64,000 bases of DNA. Origin: Haloarcula rubra (GTDB lineage Archaea; Halobacteriota; Halobacteria; Halobacteriales; Haloarculaceae). Where the stretch lies: the NCBI RefSeq assembly GCF_019599465.1, contig NZ_RKLR01000010.1:51283-115282 (forward strand), read 5' to 3'. This document shows, piece after piece, positions 43,945 through 53,029 of the stretch. Numbering within the stretch: the first letter of the stretch is position 1; the number at the start of each line of letters is the position of its first letter. The position numbers and the translations under genes are program-made. The notes under the pieces were generated by a model. The model was not told where the DNA came from. It made no database searches and saw nothing but the letters and a program-made list of their open reading frames with translations.

Positions 43945-45033
43945 ATGGCTCACGAAGCTGCAACTCGACGAGACGACGACCCGATGGACGCGACCGACCC
44001 CATCATCGAGATGCGAAACGCCAGGGTCACCTACGACGACGGCGAGACGTTCGTCTTAGACGACGTGAGCATGGCCGTCGAACGCAACGAGGTGGTCGGT
44101 GTCGTCGGCGAGAGCGGCAGCGGGAAGTCCATGTTCGCATCGGCGATGCTCGACGCAATTCCCGACCCCGGCAGACTGTCGGGGGAAATCCTCTACCACA
44201 AGGACGACGGGACGACTATCGACGTCCTCGAACTCAGTCCGGAGGAACTCCGCAAGTTCCGCTGGGAGGAGGTCGCGATGGTGTTCCAAGGGGCGATGAG
44301 TTCGTTCAACCCCACGATGAAGGTCGGCGGCCACTTCGAGGAGACGCTGAAGGCTCACGACGCCGACGTGATCGAGGGGATGGCGCGTGCAGAGGAACTC
44401 CTCGCGGACCTGTACCTTGACCCCGAACGCGTGCTGGACTCGTACCCGCACGAGCTCTCGGGTGGGATGCAACAGCGGGCGCTCATCGCGCTGTCGCTCG
44501 TACTGGAACCAAACGTCCTCGTGATGGACGAACCGACGGCCGCGCTGGACCTGTTGATGCAACGGTCCATCCTGATGCTCCTCCAAGAGCTACAGGAGAA
44601 GTACGACCTGACGATGGTGTTCATCACGCACGACCTGCCGCTGGTGGCCGCACTGGCCGACCGGATGGCCGTGATGTACGCCTTCGACCTCATCGAGGTC
44701 GCGCCGCGGGACCAACTCATAGGCGACTCTGGACACCCCTACACGCGGGCGCTGCTCAACTCGACGCCGAACCTCGATGCCCCCTTAGAGGAGATGCGCG
44801 CTATCGAGGGCCAGAGCCCCGCCCCGATCAACGTGCCCTCGGGGTGTTCGTACGCGCCCCGCTGTCCGCTGGCGACCGAAGAGTGTCGCGAGGTCGACCC
44901 CGAGTTCTACGAAACCGGAGTCGGCCACAGCACGGCCTGTCACCACTGGGAGCGGGCGCGCGAGACCATCGACCTGAACTTCGAGGCCGTCGAGGACGAC
45001 GCTGTCGGCGCTGACACGGAGGACCACGCATGA
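43945..45033 (+). CDS. ABC transporter ATPase, DppD type
   Basis: 362 residues starting immediately after the permease stop. Walker A GESGSGKS, signature LSGGMQQR and Walker B VLVMDEP are complete. The C-terminal CSYAPRCPLATEEC is the cysteine motif of oligopeptide-type ATPases that can hold an iron-sulfur cluster. It powers the transporter with the DppF-type subunit, whose start overlaps its stop (ATGA). Confidence 0.92.
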   Translation: MAHEAATRRDDDPMDATDPIIEMRNARVTYDDGETFVLDDVSMAVERNEVVGVVGESGSGKSMFASAMLDAIPDPGRLSGEILYHKDDGTTIDVLELSPEELRKFRWEEVAMVFQGAMSSFNPTMKVGGHFEETLKAHDADVIEGMARAEELLADLYLDPERVLDSYPHELSGGMQQRALIALSLVLEPNVLVMDEPTAALDLLMQRSILMLLQELQEKYDLTMVFITHDLPLVAALADRMAVMYAFDLIEVAPRDQLIGDSGHPYTRALLNSTPNLDAPLEEMRAIEGQSPAPINVPSGCSYAPRCPLATEECREVDPEFYETGVGHSTACHHWERARETIDLNFEAVEDDAVGADTEDHA

Positions 45034-46127
45034 GCCAGACCCACGACACCGCCGACCGGCGGAGACAAGACGAGGAACCGCTCGTCTCGCTGGAGGACGT
45101 CGAAGTCCACTTCGAGAAGAATCAGGGGCTGTTCGACTTCTTCGAGGAGCCGGAGGTAGTCAGGGCCGTCGACGGCATCTCGCTCGACATCGAGGAGAAC
45201 GACGTCCTCGCACTCGTCGGCGAGAGTGGCTGTGGGAAGTCGACACTCGGTAAGACCAGTATCGGGCTCCAGCGCCCCACCGCGGGCACGGTCCGCTACC
45301 GGGGACAGGACGTCTGGGCCGCCAAGGACGGCCGGGGCGACGTCGACATCCCGTTCGACGAGATACGCTCGTCGCTCCAGATTATCCACCAGGACCCCGG
45401 GAGTTCGCTGAACCCGAACCAGCGAATCGTCGACATCCTCGCTCAGCCCATCAAGTTGACGCACCCGGACGTCGGTCCCACGGAGCGACGCGAGCGCATC
45501 TACTCGCTGCTCGAACGCGTCGGGATGAACCCCGCCGCGGACTTCGCCGACCGCTACCCGCACCAACTCAGCGGCGGCGAGCAACAGCGAGTCGCGCTCG
45601 CTCGCGCGCTGTTGATGAACCCGGACCTCATCCTCGCGGACGAGGCCATAAGCGCACTCGACGTCTCGCTCCGCGTCGAGATGATGGACCTCATGTTGGA
45701 CCTGCAGGAGGACTTCGACACGTCGTTCGTCTTTATCTCGCACGACCTCTCTAACGCGCGGTACTTCGCCGAGCACGGGAACGGCCGCATCGGCGTGATG
45801 TATCTGGGCGAACTCGTCGAAGTCGGGCGGGCCGAGCAACTCATCGAGGACCCCGGCCACCCCTACACGAACGTGTTGCGGTGGGCGACACCGGACCTCG
45901 CACTGCACGCCGACGGCGCGAGCGAACCGCCGATGCGGAAGATAGACATCCCCGACCCGGTCGACCCGCCGAGTGGCTGTCGGTTCCACACGCGCTGTCC
46001 GGAGGCAAGAGAGGCCTGTCGGGAGGCCTGCCCCGCCTTGGAGGGCGAGACAGGTGCCCACCGGACCGCGTGTTTCCGCAACCAACCCGACCACGAGTAC
46101 TGGGACAGCGCGCCGTTAGAAGACTGA
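45030..46127 (+). CDS. ABC transporter ATPase, DppF type
   Basis: 365 residues. Walker A GESGCGKS, signature LSGGEQQR, Walker B LILADEAIS and the C-terminal CRFHTRCPEAREAC. It forms the ATPase pair with the DppD-type subunit and closes the operon. It converges with the dehydrogenase gene, with 14 bases between the two stops. All ATPase motifs are intact. Confidence 0.92.
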   Translation: MSQTHDTADRRRQDEEPLVSLEDVEVHFEKNQGLFDFFEEPEVVRAVDGISLDIEENDVLALVGESGCGKSTLGKTSIGLQRPTAGTVRYRGQDVWAAKDGRGDVDIPFDEIRSSLQIIHQDPGSSLNPNQRIVDILAQPIKLTHPDVGPTERRERIYSLLERVGMNPAADFADRYPHQLSGGEQQRVALARALLMNPDLILADEAISALDVSLRVEMMDLMLDLQEDFDTSFVFISHDLSNARYFAEHGNGRIGVMYLGELVEVGRAEQLIEDPGHPYTNVLRWATPDLALHADGASEPPMRKIDIPDPVDPPSGCRFHTRCPEAREACREACPALEGETGAHRTACFRNQPDHEYWDSAPLED

Positions 46128-46141
46128 GGCGGCGGCGCCGC

Positions 46142-47239
46142 CTACTCGTCTCCGGGTTCGGGCGTCAATCGGCCCGACTCGACCATCTCTTCGAGCGGGT
46201 GGCCATCTATCTCTGCGGGGAGGTCGACCCGACCGTTCCGCCGGACCGACTCGTAGCCCGCGAACAGAATCTCGGCAGTGTTGAGGCCACGCCGTCCACT
46301 GATGACCGGTTCGCGGTCTTCCTCGAAGGCGTCGACGACTTCGCTGGCCGACCGGTCCTGAAACGCCGAACCGTACCGGTCGTCCTCGGACCCGGTGACG
46401 TGCATCGTCTCGCCGTCGACGTCGACGGCTCTGCGGTCCCCGCCGTGTGCCACCTCCAGCATCGGTCCCTCGTCGACGTCGATTCGTATCTCGCCGGTCG
46501 TGCCCCGGAGGACGAACGAAGCGTCGGCGAAATCGCCCCCCTCGCCACCAGAGAGCGTGCCGTAGACGCCGTTGTCGTAGCGCCACTGCGCCCACATCTG
46601 GTTCTCCTGGTGGGTCCCGAATCGCACGTCTTCCTCACGGTAGTCCAGCGCGGCTAACACCCACTCGGCGCCGTGTTCGTCGTTGAACATCCCCGCGAGG
46701 TCGACCGTGTGGGCCCCGATGTCGTAGAAGTCGCCCCACGTAATCTCGACCCGTTCGAGGTCGCCGATTTCCCCCTCGTCGAGCAGTCGCTTGGCCTCGA
46801 CGAACGGCTTGCCGAACCGGCGCTGTCGGTTGAAGGTCAGTTGTACGTCGTTGCGCCAGCATTCCTGAACCATCGTCCGCGCGTCCGGCCAGTTCGTGGC
46901 CATCGGCTTCTCGCAGTGCACCGCGTCGACGGTGTGGCTCCGGGCACAGCCGACCACGACATCGTGGTGGACCGCAGGCGGCACGGCGACCGTGGCGATG
47001 GCCGGGTCCAGTTCGGTCAGCATCGTCTCGTAATCCTCGTAGACGGCCGTCTCGGGCAGGTCGAACGTCTCCCCGAAGGCAGTCCCGTGCTCCGGAACGA
47101 CGTCCGCGACGCCGACGACCGCACAGCGAGGGTCGTTCTCGAAGGCTTCGGCGTGGCGATATCCCATCGCGAACCCGTCGACCGACGGATTCGCCGGGTC
47201 CGGTCCCGCACCGATGACGACGACTTCGTACGTATGCAT
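46142..47239 (-). CDS. Gfo/Idh/MocA-family oxidoreductase
   Basis: 365 residues. N-terminal Rossmann fold (YEVVVIGAGPDP ... GFAMGYRHAEAF) with an insertion in the usual glycine loop, then HCEKPMA, the family signature with the catalytic Lys. The C-terminal part (WGDFYDIGAHTVDLAGMF) has the conserved Asp/His of the active site. These enzymes oxidise or reduce sugars and sugar derivatives with NAD(P). The context suggests a sugar released by the glucosidase or imported by the transporter. It is divergent from the epimerase gene. Confidence 0.88.
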   Translation of the reverse strand: MHTYEVVVIGAGPDPANPSVDGFAMGYRHAEAFENDPRCAVVGVADVVPEHGTAFGETFDLPETAVYEDYETMLTELDPAIATVAVPPAVHHDVVVGCARSHTVDAVHCEKPMATNWPDARTMVQECWRNDVQLTFNRQRRFGKPFVEAKRLLDEGEIGDLERVEITWGDFYDIGAHTVDLAGMFNDEHGAEWVLAALDYREEDVRFGTHQENQMWAQWRYDNGVYGTLSGGEGGDFADASFVLRGTTGEIRIDVDEGPMLEVAHGGDRRAVDVDGETMHVTGSEDDRYGSAFQDRSASEVVDAFEEDREPVISGRRGLNTAEILFAGYESVRRNGRVDLPAEIDGHPLEEMVESGRLTPEPGDE

Positions 47240-47329
47240 ATCTCTGCTCTAACCTCGGGCGAGTGAGACAAAACCGTTACGCCGGGACTGACCCCACACC
47301 TATACGGGACCGGGTCGAGACAGACGACT

Positions 47330-48337
47330 ATGAACGTCCTCATCATCGGCGGTACGGGACTCATCAGCACGGGAATCACCCGACAAGCGGTCGCCGCTGG
47401 TCACGACGTGACCGTGTTCACTCGCGGACAGACTGAAGCGAACCTCCCGGCAGCAGTCGACCGAATAACGGGCGACCGGACCGAGCGCGAGGCGCTAGAA
47501 CGCGCCCGTGAATCGCTCTCGCTCGACTGCGTGATAGACATGGTCGGCTTCGACCCAGCGGACGTCGAGACGGCCATCGAGGTGTTCGACGGCTGCGTCG
47601 ACCAGTACGTCTTCTGTAGCACGGTCGACGTGTACCATCGGCCGGTCGAGACGATTCCGATTCGCGAACGTGCCGCCCGCGAACCACCGGTCAGCGAGTA
47701 CGGTGCGGACAAGGCGGCCTGCGAAGACCGTCTGTTCGAGGCGTACCGTCGAGACGGGTTCCCCGCGACGATTATCCGCCCGTGGCACACCTACGGCGAA
47801 GGCGGTGGCATCATCGATACGCTCTCTAGCGACGCGTACGTCGACCGTCTCCGGCGCGGCAAGCCAATCGTCGTCCACGGAGACGGAACGTCTGTGTGGG
47901 GACCGTGTCACCGCGACGACGTGGCCGCCGCGTTCGTCGCCGCCGTCGGAAACCCCGAGACCATCGGCGAAGCCTACCACACGACGGCGACGGAGCCGAT
48001 GACGTGGAACCAGTACCACAGGCGGGCGGCGGCCGCACTGGACGCCCCGGAACCGGAACTGGTCCACGTGCCAACTGACGCGCTCCGCCGAGCGGTCCCG
48101 GACCGGGCGACAGCAGTGCTGGACCACTTCCAGTTCTCCACGGTGTTCGACACGACCAAGGCCGAGCGTGACCTCGGGTTCCGGCAGACCGTCTCTTGGG
48201 AGGACGGCGTCCAGCGAACCGTCGACCGTCTCGCGACCGACGGCACTATCGCCGACTGGGACAGCGACCCCGAGTACGACGCCGTCGTCTCGGCGTGGCG
48301 GAACGCGACCGATTCCTTCGCCGCGGCACTCCAGTAA
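47330..48337 (+). CDS. NAD-dependent epimerase/dehydratase-like protein
   Basis: 335 residues. Extended short-chain dehydrogenase fold with GGTGLIS (8-14) for NAD binding, CSTVDVY for the active-site Ser/Thr region and YGADK as the YxxxK pair. IRPWHTYGEGGG and the C-terminal half match sugar-nucleotide or sugar-lactone-type family members. It likely acts on a carbohydrate in the same pathway as the divergent dehydrogenase; substrate not determinable. Confidence 0.82.
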   Translation: MNVLIIGGTGLISTGITRQAVAAGHDVTVFTRGQTEANLPAAVDRITGDRTEREALERARESLSLDCVIDMVGFDPADVETAIEVFDGCVDQYVFCSTVDVYHRPVETIPIRERAAREPPVSEYGADKAACEDRLFEAYRRDGFPATIIRPWHTYGEGGGIIDTLSSDAYVDRLRRGKPIVVHGDGTSVWGPCHRDDVAAAFVAAVGNPETIGEAYHTTATEPMTWNQYHRRAAAALDAPEPELVHVPTDALRRAVPDRATAVLDHFQFSTVFDTTKAERDLGFRQTVSWEDGVQRTVDRLATDGTIADWDSDPEYDAVVSAWRNATDSFAAALQ

Positions 48338-48379
48338 CGCACCGCGCGGGCGGTGTGCCCGCGTACTCTCGACGCAGGG

Positions 48380-48835
48380 TTACTCGGTGACGATAGTCGT
48401 GAAGCCGTCGAAGTTGAGGATGACGCGCTGTGCGAAGTCGCCGAAGACAGCTTTTCCGGTCGGCGAGCGTGACGACCCGACGATGAACACGTGGTCACAG
48501 TCGTGTTCGTCGGCCGTCTCGAGGACGGTCTGGGCGCGATTGGTCTCCGAATCGACAGCGACGACGACTCGCGTCTCGCCGGCAGCGTTCGACAGTACCG
48601 GTTCGGTGAACGCCTTCGCGTCCGCCGCCGCCCCCTCGATGACGGCAGAGTGGTCGTAGTCGACGTGTTCGACCTGGCCGACTGACTCGAGTGTGTCCAC
48701 GTCCGCGTCGTACTCGGCCCCGTCGAGATGCCACAGGACGACGAGTTCGTGCCCCTCGTGGAGCCACTCCGCCGCTTCCGCCATCAAATCGCGATGCGTC
48801 TCCGTGTCTCTGAGACTTACCAGCCCGCGTTTCAT
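48380..48835 (-). CDS. Universal stress protein (UspA family)
   Basis: 151 residues from the ATG at 48835; longer frames upstream look non-coding. The fold has RGLVSLRDTETHRDLMAEAA at the start and VGSSRSPTGKAVFGDFAQRV with the nucleotide-binding glycine/serine pattern near the end, and closes with TTIVTE. Usp proteins bind ATP and help cells withstand stress; the specific role is unknown. The gene converges with the epimerase-like gene and is separated from it by about 40 bases. Confidence 0.8.
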   Translation of the reverse strand: MKRGLVSLRDTETHRDLMAEAAEWLHEGHELVVLWHLDGAEYDADVDTLESVGQVEHVDYDHSAVIEGAAADAKAFTEPVLSNAAGETRVVVAVDSETNRAQTVLETADEHDCDHVFIVGSSRSPTGKAVFGDFAQRVILNFDGFTTIVTE

Positions 48836-48988
48836 ACACCCGAAACAGCCCCGCTCAGTGCATAAAACTACCGACAGTGGGGATAGACACGCATCCGTCG
48901 GTCGAATGACCGCCATTGCTCCCCCGTCGGCTTCCGAGAGGAGCGAGTCGACCGGGACGTTAATGACCGTGTAGACGGACGTGAACGT

Positions 48989-49222
48989 ATGGCACTGAAA
49001 GAGTACCTGCTGGACGCCGCCTGCGAGCAACGGAACCAGATTCCGCTGATGCTCGCCGTCGTCCTCGTGATGGGGGTCCTGCTGGCGTTCTCGTTTCTGT
49101 TTCTCCAACCCGGAACTGCCGCGTACGTCATCGCGCTCGTGGACTTGATCCTGGTCGTCGGCTGTCTCGTCACGTTCGGCGGCACCTACTGGTACTGTAC
49201 GAAGCGAGCGATGGACGACTGA
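48989..49222 (+). CDS. Small two-helix membrane protein
   Basis: 77 residues with hydrophobic segments at about 18-40 and 44-66, short charged ends (MALKEYLLDAACEQRN and CTKRAMDD). No family recognised. It ends seven bases before the stop of the convergent HEAT-repeat gene. Confidence 0.6.
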   Translation: MALKEYLLDAACEQRNQIPLMLAVVLVMGVLLAFSFLFLQPGTAAYVIALVDLILVVGCLVTFGGTYWYCTKRAMDD

Positions 49223-49229
49223 CGGGGTG

Positions 49230-50129
49230 CTACTGAGCGAGGAAAGCCGCCGTGTCGTCGGCGAACGTTGCCACCTCGTCGTTCGGGTCCGTCTCCGCGA
49301 CCTCTCTGAGCGCGTCGGCGTATCGCTCGTCTTCGAGGAACCCGAGCGTCTTGACGGCCCGCGCCCGGACGACGCTCGCGTCGTCGTCGAGACAGGAGAC
49401 CACAGAGTCTGCGACTGGGGCCACCGCCGACGGCGTGTCGCGTCCGACCGCAGCGAGGACCTCCAGCGCCGCCCCGCAGACCACGGGCTCCTCGACCGCC
49501 GTGAGGTCCGCGAGGGTGTCGACGTGGTCGGCGACTGCCGACGGGTCCGCCTCGGCCACCGCGACAGCGACGTTGGCGAACACCTGCCGGGCGATTCGGT
49601 GGTATTCCTGTTCCTCCTCTTCGTGCTCTCGAACGGTCCGCTGTGTCACGCGGTCGTCGACGCAGGCCGCTACCGACGACTCGTCCCGAGTGGGTAAGCG
49701 GCCGAGATGGTCGAGAAGCGTCCCGACGATCGGTGTGCAACGATCCGGTTCCTGTTTGGCGACGGTTGCGAGCAGTCGTGCGCCCGATAGCCTGACGCCA
49801 CCGAGTTTGGAGTCGACCAACGTCACCGCGTCGTCGAGGACGCCAGCGACGACGGCGGGGTCGGCTGTACCGGCCTCTGTGAGCGCCGCCGCGGCGGTCC
49901 GGACCACACCGGGATTGTCGTCGCGTAACGCTCGTCCGAGTGCGTCGACGAACGGTCGAATCGCGTCGGCGTCCGCTTCGGCGACCATCACAGCGACGCG
50001 TGCACCTCGTTGGCGGACGGGGGCCCGGTCGTCGTCGAGGGCTGCGTTCACCTCAGCCGGGTCGACCGACTCGGGCGTCACCTCGTTCAGCACCACCTCT
50101 CGGAGAGGGGGCTGGCTCGTCCCAGACAT
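49230..50129 (-). CDS. HEAT-repeat protein
   Basis: 299 residues from the ATG at 50129; a longer frame upstream belongs to the broken Tat gene. At least six helical repeats are visible, for example DDRAPVRQRGARVAVMVAEA, DDNPGVVRTAAAALTEAG and DDDASVVRARAVKTLGFLED, the pattern of HEAT/PBS-lyase-type repeats. Such proteins are protein-binding scaffolds. No signal peptide. Partner unknown. The neighbouring broken gene would have been transcribed just before it. Confidence 0.75.
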   Translation of the reverse strand: MSGTSQPPLREVVLNEVTPESVDPAEVNAALDDDRAPVRQRGARVAVMVAEADADAIRPFVDALGRALRDDNPGVVRTAAAALTEAGTADPAVVAGVLDDAVTLVDSKLGGVRLSGARLLATVAKQEPDRCTPIVGTLLDHLGRLPTRDESSVAACVDDRVTQRTVREHEEEEQEYHRIARQVFANVAVAVAEADPSAVADHVDTLADLTAVEEPVVCGAALEVLAAVGRDTPSAVAPVADSVVSCLDDDASVVRARAVKTLGFLEDERYADALREVAETDPNDEVATFADDTAAFLAQ

Positions 50130-50211
50130 GTACGCTCGTTTTCGTGCCGACCGTAAAATACGTACCGGTGTCACTTGGTGACACGCACACTGCTCACCCA
50201 GTCGCCGACCC

Positions 50212-50600
50212 CTACCAGACCTGGTCGAGTAACGTCTGTATCGGGAGCGTGACGGCGATGCGGTGGAGTTCCACGTCCTCTTCGGTCGCGCCCCGCCCGC
50301 CGATGCGGACCCGTACCTCTCCCGTGTCGACAGTAACCGTCTCGACGCCCGTGAGGTCGGCGACGTCGGTCGGGCACCGCTTCCCGACCGGGTCGGGTAC
50401 TGGACGTCCGCGACGGTTCCCGTCGCCCCCCACGTCGTGTGCGCTTCGAGTCCAGAAAGACTCGGGAGCACGCCGGCGGCTGCTGCCGCCTGCAACAGGC
50501 CGCGTCGGGTCAGTGGCAGGCCGCCATCGCTGTCTGTCTCGTCCGACCGGTCTGGGGACGGTTGGCGCATACTCTCGTCGTGCTGTGTGTTCCCTTGCAT
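50212..50600 (-). pseudogene. Tat-signal protein broken by a frameshift
   Basis: From the ATG at 50600 the frame gives a twin-arginine signal (LPLTRRGLLQAAAAAGVLPS). Around 50390 the coding sense moves to another frame, which continues DPVGKRCPTDVADLTGVETV, TVDTGEVRVRIGGRGATEED and LHRIAVTLPIQTLLDQVW to the stop at 50212-50214. A single-base indel would restore a protein of about 128 residues. Family not recognised. Confidence 0.5.
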
Positions 50601-51948
50601 AGTTGCGTCGCCAACCGGACGCCATCAGGCACACGGTGGCACGTCAAGGCAGTAGTGGACGGAGGTCATATCCCCTGTTACCACGTCGGTCGTGGCAACC
50701 TTCATAACCGGTAGGGTAGGACCGTTCCCGTCGCCGGTTCGGCACGAACGGAGACGCAACTCTTCGTCGGCAGTGAGAGCCCGACCGGAAGTGGCGACGG
50801 CCGGGCGGTCGATGGCATGGTGGTGCTAACGGGCCGTCGAATGACGGCCCACTGACTGACACAACCCTCGCGAGACTGCGAGAGCAATGGTCTGGAGCAA
50901 CGTTACTCCGGCTGTTAGTAATTAGTAATAGCTGATAAATTTGGCGGTGTATATCAGGGTTCCAAACGTGACCGGCGGATCGAACGTCGTCGGTTCGCGA
51001 AACGGCTTCAACTCACTGTTCAGGGTTTGGGTACGCAGCAGTCCCCCACAGTACGGCAGGTTCAGAGCCGAGGAGGCATGTTTGACAAAACCATATATAA
51101 TCTGTTACTATATTTTTCCGACCCTCTCTTTTCTGTAATAGCATTACAACGGCGCTTCGGTATAATTGAAAAGTTGTCAGGTAGTCGCCGATGTAAAATA
51201 TTCTGTATCAATTGATCTGAAGCGGAGAAGAGATCACCGTACGAACTTCCGACCCACTCATAACACAAGTACGTCCGTTATGTGTGATCGTGGATCCGGT
51301 TGGCTCTGTCGGGAAGGCCCGTTTCCGATGATGGACCCTTGCATGCGTCTTACCAGGAGTGACTCGTGACTGTAGTCGCATTCACACAGTCGTTCTCAGC
51401 TGTCTGAGTAATATCCATATCCATTTTGTGAGTTCTGGGAGGTATTTCATTCTATTCTGCGATATTTTCCTCCTTTTTTGTGGACGATACATACAATGTG
51501 AGGGCTTAAGCACCTAAATCCAGCTTCCATCAGTTAATATCTCCCAGTCACAAACGTATAGACAGTATACATCAGGCGACCAGTGGCTACGCAGTTCCTG
51601 GCCGCCCTATATGACGAAATCACTCGCCTCGGTACTTCGTCTCGACAATATACTCGCGGATCGGTCGTCGATGGTCCCCGAACAATCGCGTCTTCTCGAC
51701 GCCACGACCGCTGCGCATCCACTTGTTTACAACGGGAGGTCATAGAGGGAAGTCGAGAGACCGGTCGCGTCACTCACCATTCGGATACGCGGATGGATGG
51801 AATCGACGCCGGGGTTAGCGCTGGCTGGTCCCCGTGACGACGGGTCGACTCGGGGAGCAACAGCGAGGCGCTGGGTGCAGCGAAGCACCTCGCAAACGTG
51901 TAGCGGCGAAAGGTCACAGAACTCTCGAATCCACGTACCGACACACGT
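50601..51948. other. Long intergenic region, partly AT-rich
   Basis: About 1.35 kb without a supported gene. The AT-rich part (50910-51560) includes TTTGACAAAACCATATATAA near 51082, a TATA-like stretch resembling TTTGACAAAGCCATACAA at about 20424 beside the truncated transposase. Short frames are present but have no protein-like composition. Possibly a former insertion site. Confidence 0.4.
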
Positions 51949-53004
51949 TCAGTCGACGGTCTCGACGACGAACCGGCGGGCTTCGATGTCCTCTAACATC
52001 GCGCCCCAGCCGCCCACAGTGTAGGTCTCGTCGGGTGTCTCGAGCGTGACGGTGGCCTCGTCGGTGAACGTCGCCAGTGCAGGGCCGTCTTCGCCGGCGG
52101 TGTAAGTGATGTCGTCGACGCGGCCGGTGAACTGGCGCTCGACGCCCTCGCCGCGAACCTGGCCATGGACTGTCATCACCACCTCGCAGCCTTCGTCGAT
52201 TAGCGGACGGATGTCACGGATGCACTCGCGGATGTTGGTAAACGTCCGCGGGAGCGTGTCCTCGCGGGCGTCGAATACCTGCGGCCACGGCTCCCAGAAG
52301 GCCGTCTGGAAGTACCAGTCGAACATCCGGGACAGAGAGTAGTCGTTGACCAACAGGCCGTACTCTTGGCGTGGGTGCAGCGTCTCTTCGGGCGTAAACG
52401 AGACGGACATTCGGTCGGCCAGCAGGAGGAACGGCGTCGGAAGCCGTCGGTGGCGGACCTCGGTCACAGCGCCGTCGAAGTCGAGGTCGGGCAACTCCTC
52501 GACGCCCGAGAGAGTGGCCTTGACGACGACGCCCCGCCCCACGGCGGCCGCGAGCGACTCGCGGAACTCCCGGAACTGCGCCGGGGTCAGCGCCACCTCT
52601 ATCTCGTTCTCCGCGTCGTCGATCTGCTCGGCGGCACGGTCGTAGATGGTCGAGACCGGGCGGATGATGCTGACCTGGTGGTTCTCGACGGTGGGCTTCT
52701 CCCAGCGTTCACGGAGTTCGGAGCCCGCCTCCGTGACCGTGTCGGCGTAGGCGTCCAACTGCTCGATGACCTCCTCGGGGTCTCGTGCGCGAGCGTGGAG
52801 ACTGCCCTTCTCGTAGGTTTCGACGTAGCCACTGCCCTCCAGATTCCGGAGCACGTCGTAGATGCGGGCCTGCGGGACGTCGCTCGCGTCGGCTATCTCC
52901 GTCGCCGAGGCGCTGCCCACTTCGAGGACGGTGACGTATGCGTCGGCCTCGTACTGGGTCAAGCCGATGTCTTCGAGGGTGGTGCGGAGTGTCTCCGTGT
53001 CCAT
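51949..53004 (-). CDS. TrmB-family sugar-responsive regulator 2
   Basis: 351 residues from the ATG at 53004. Winged helix (LTQYEADAYVTVLEVGSASA, DVPQARIYDVLRNLEGSG), hinge, then the TrmB sugar-binding domain (IEVALTPAQFREFRESLAAA to VGGWGAMLEDIEA). It is a paralog of regulator 1 and lies 25 bases after the UgpC-type ATPase gene, so it is probably cotranscribed with it. Candidate targets are the promoters carrying ACTACT-N2-AGTAGT at 54227 and 57397. Confidence 0.85.
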   Translation of the reverse strand: MDTETLRTTLEDIGLTQYEADAYVTVLEVGSASATEIADASDVPQARIYDVLRNLEGSGYVETYEKGSLHARARDPEEVIEQLDAYADTVTEAGSELRERWEKPTVENHQVSIIRPVSTIYDRAAEQIDDAENEIEVALTPAQFREFRESLAAAVGRGVVVKATLSGVEELPDLDFDGAVTEVRHRRLPTPFLLLADRMSVSFTPEETLHPRQEYGLLVNDYSLSRMFDWYFQTAFWEPWPQVFDAREDTLPRTFTNIRECIRDIRPLIDEGCEVVMTVHGQVRGEGVERQFTGRVDDITYTAGEDGPALATFTDEATVTLETPDETYTVGGWGAMLEDIEARRFVVETVD

Positions 53005-53029
53005 TGGCGGCACTTCTGTCGTCTCGTCG

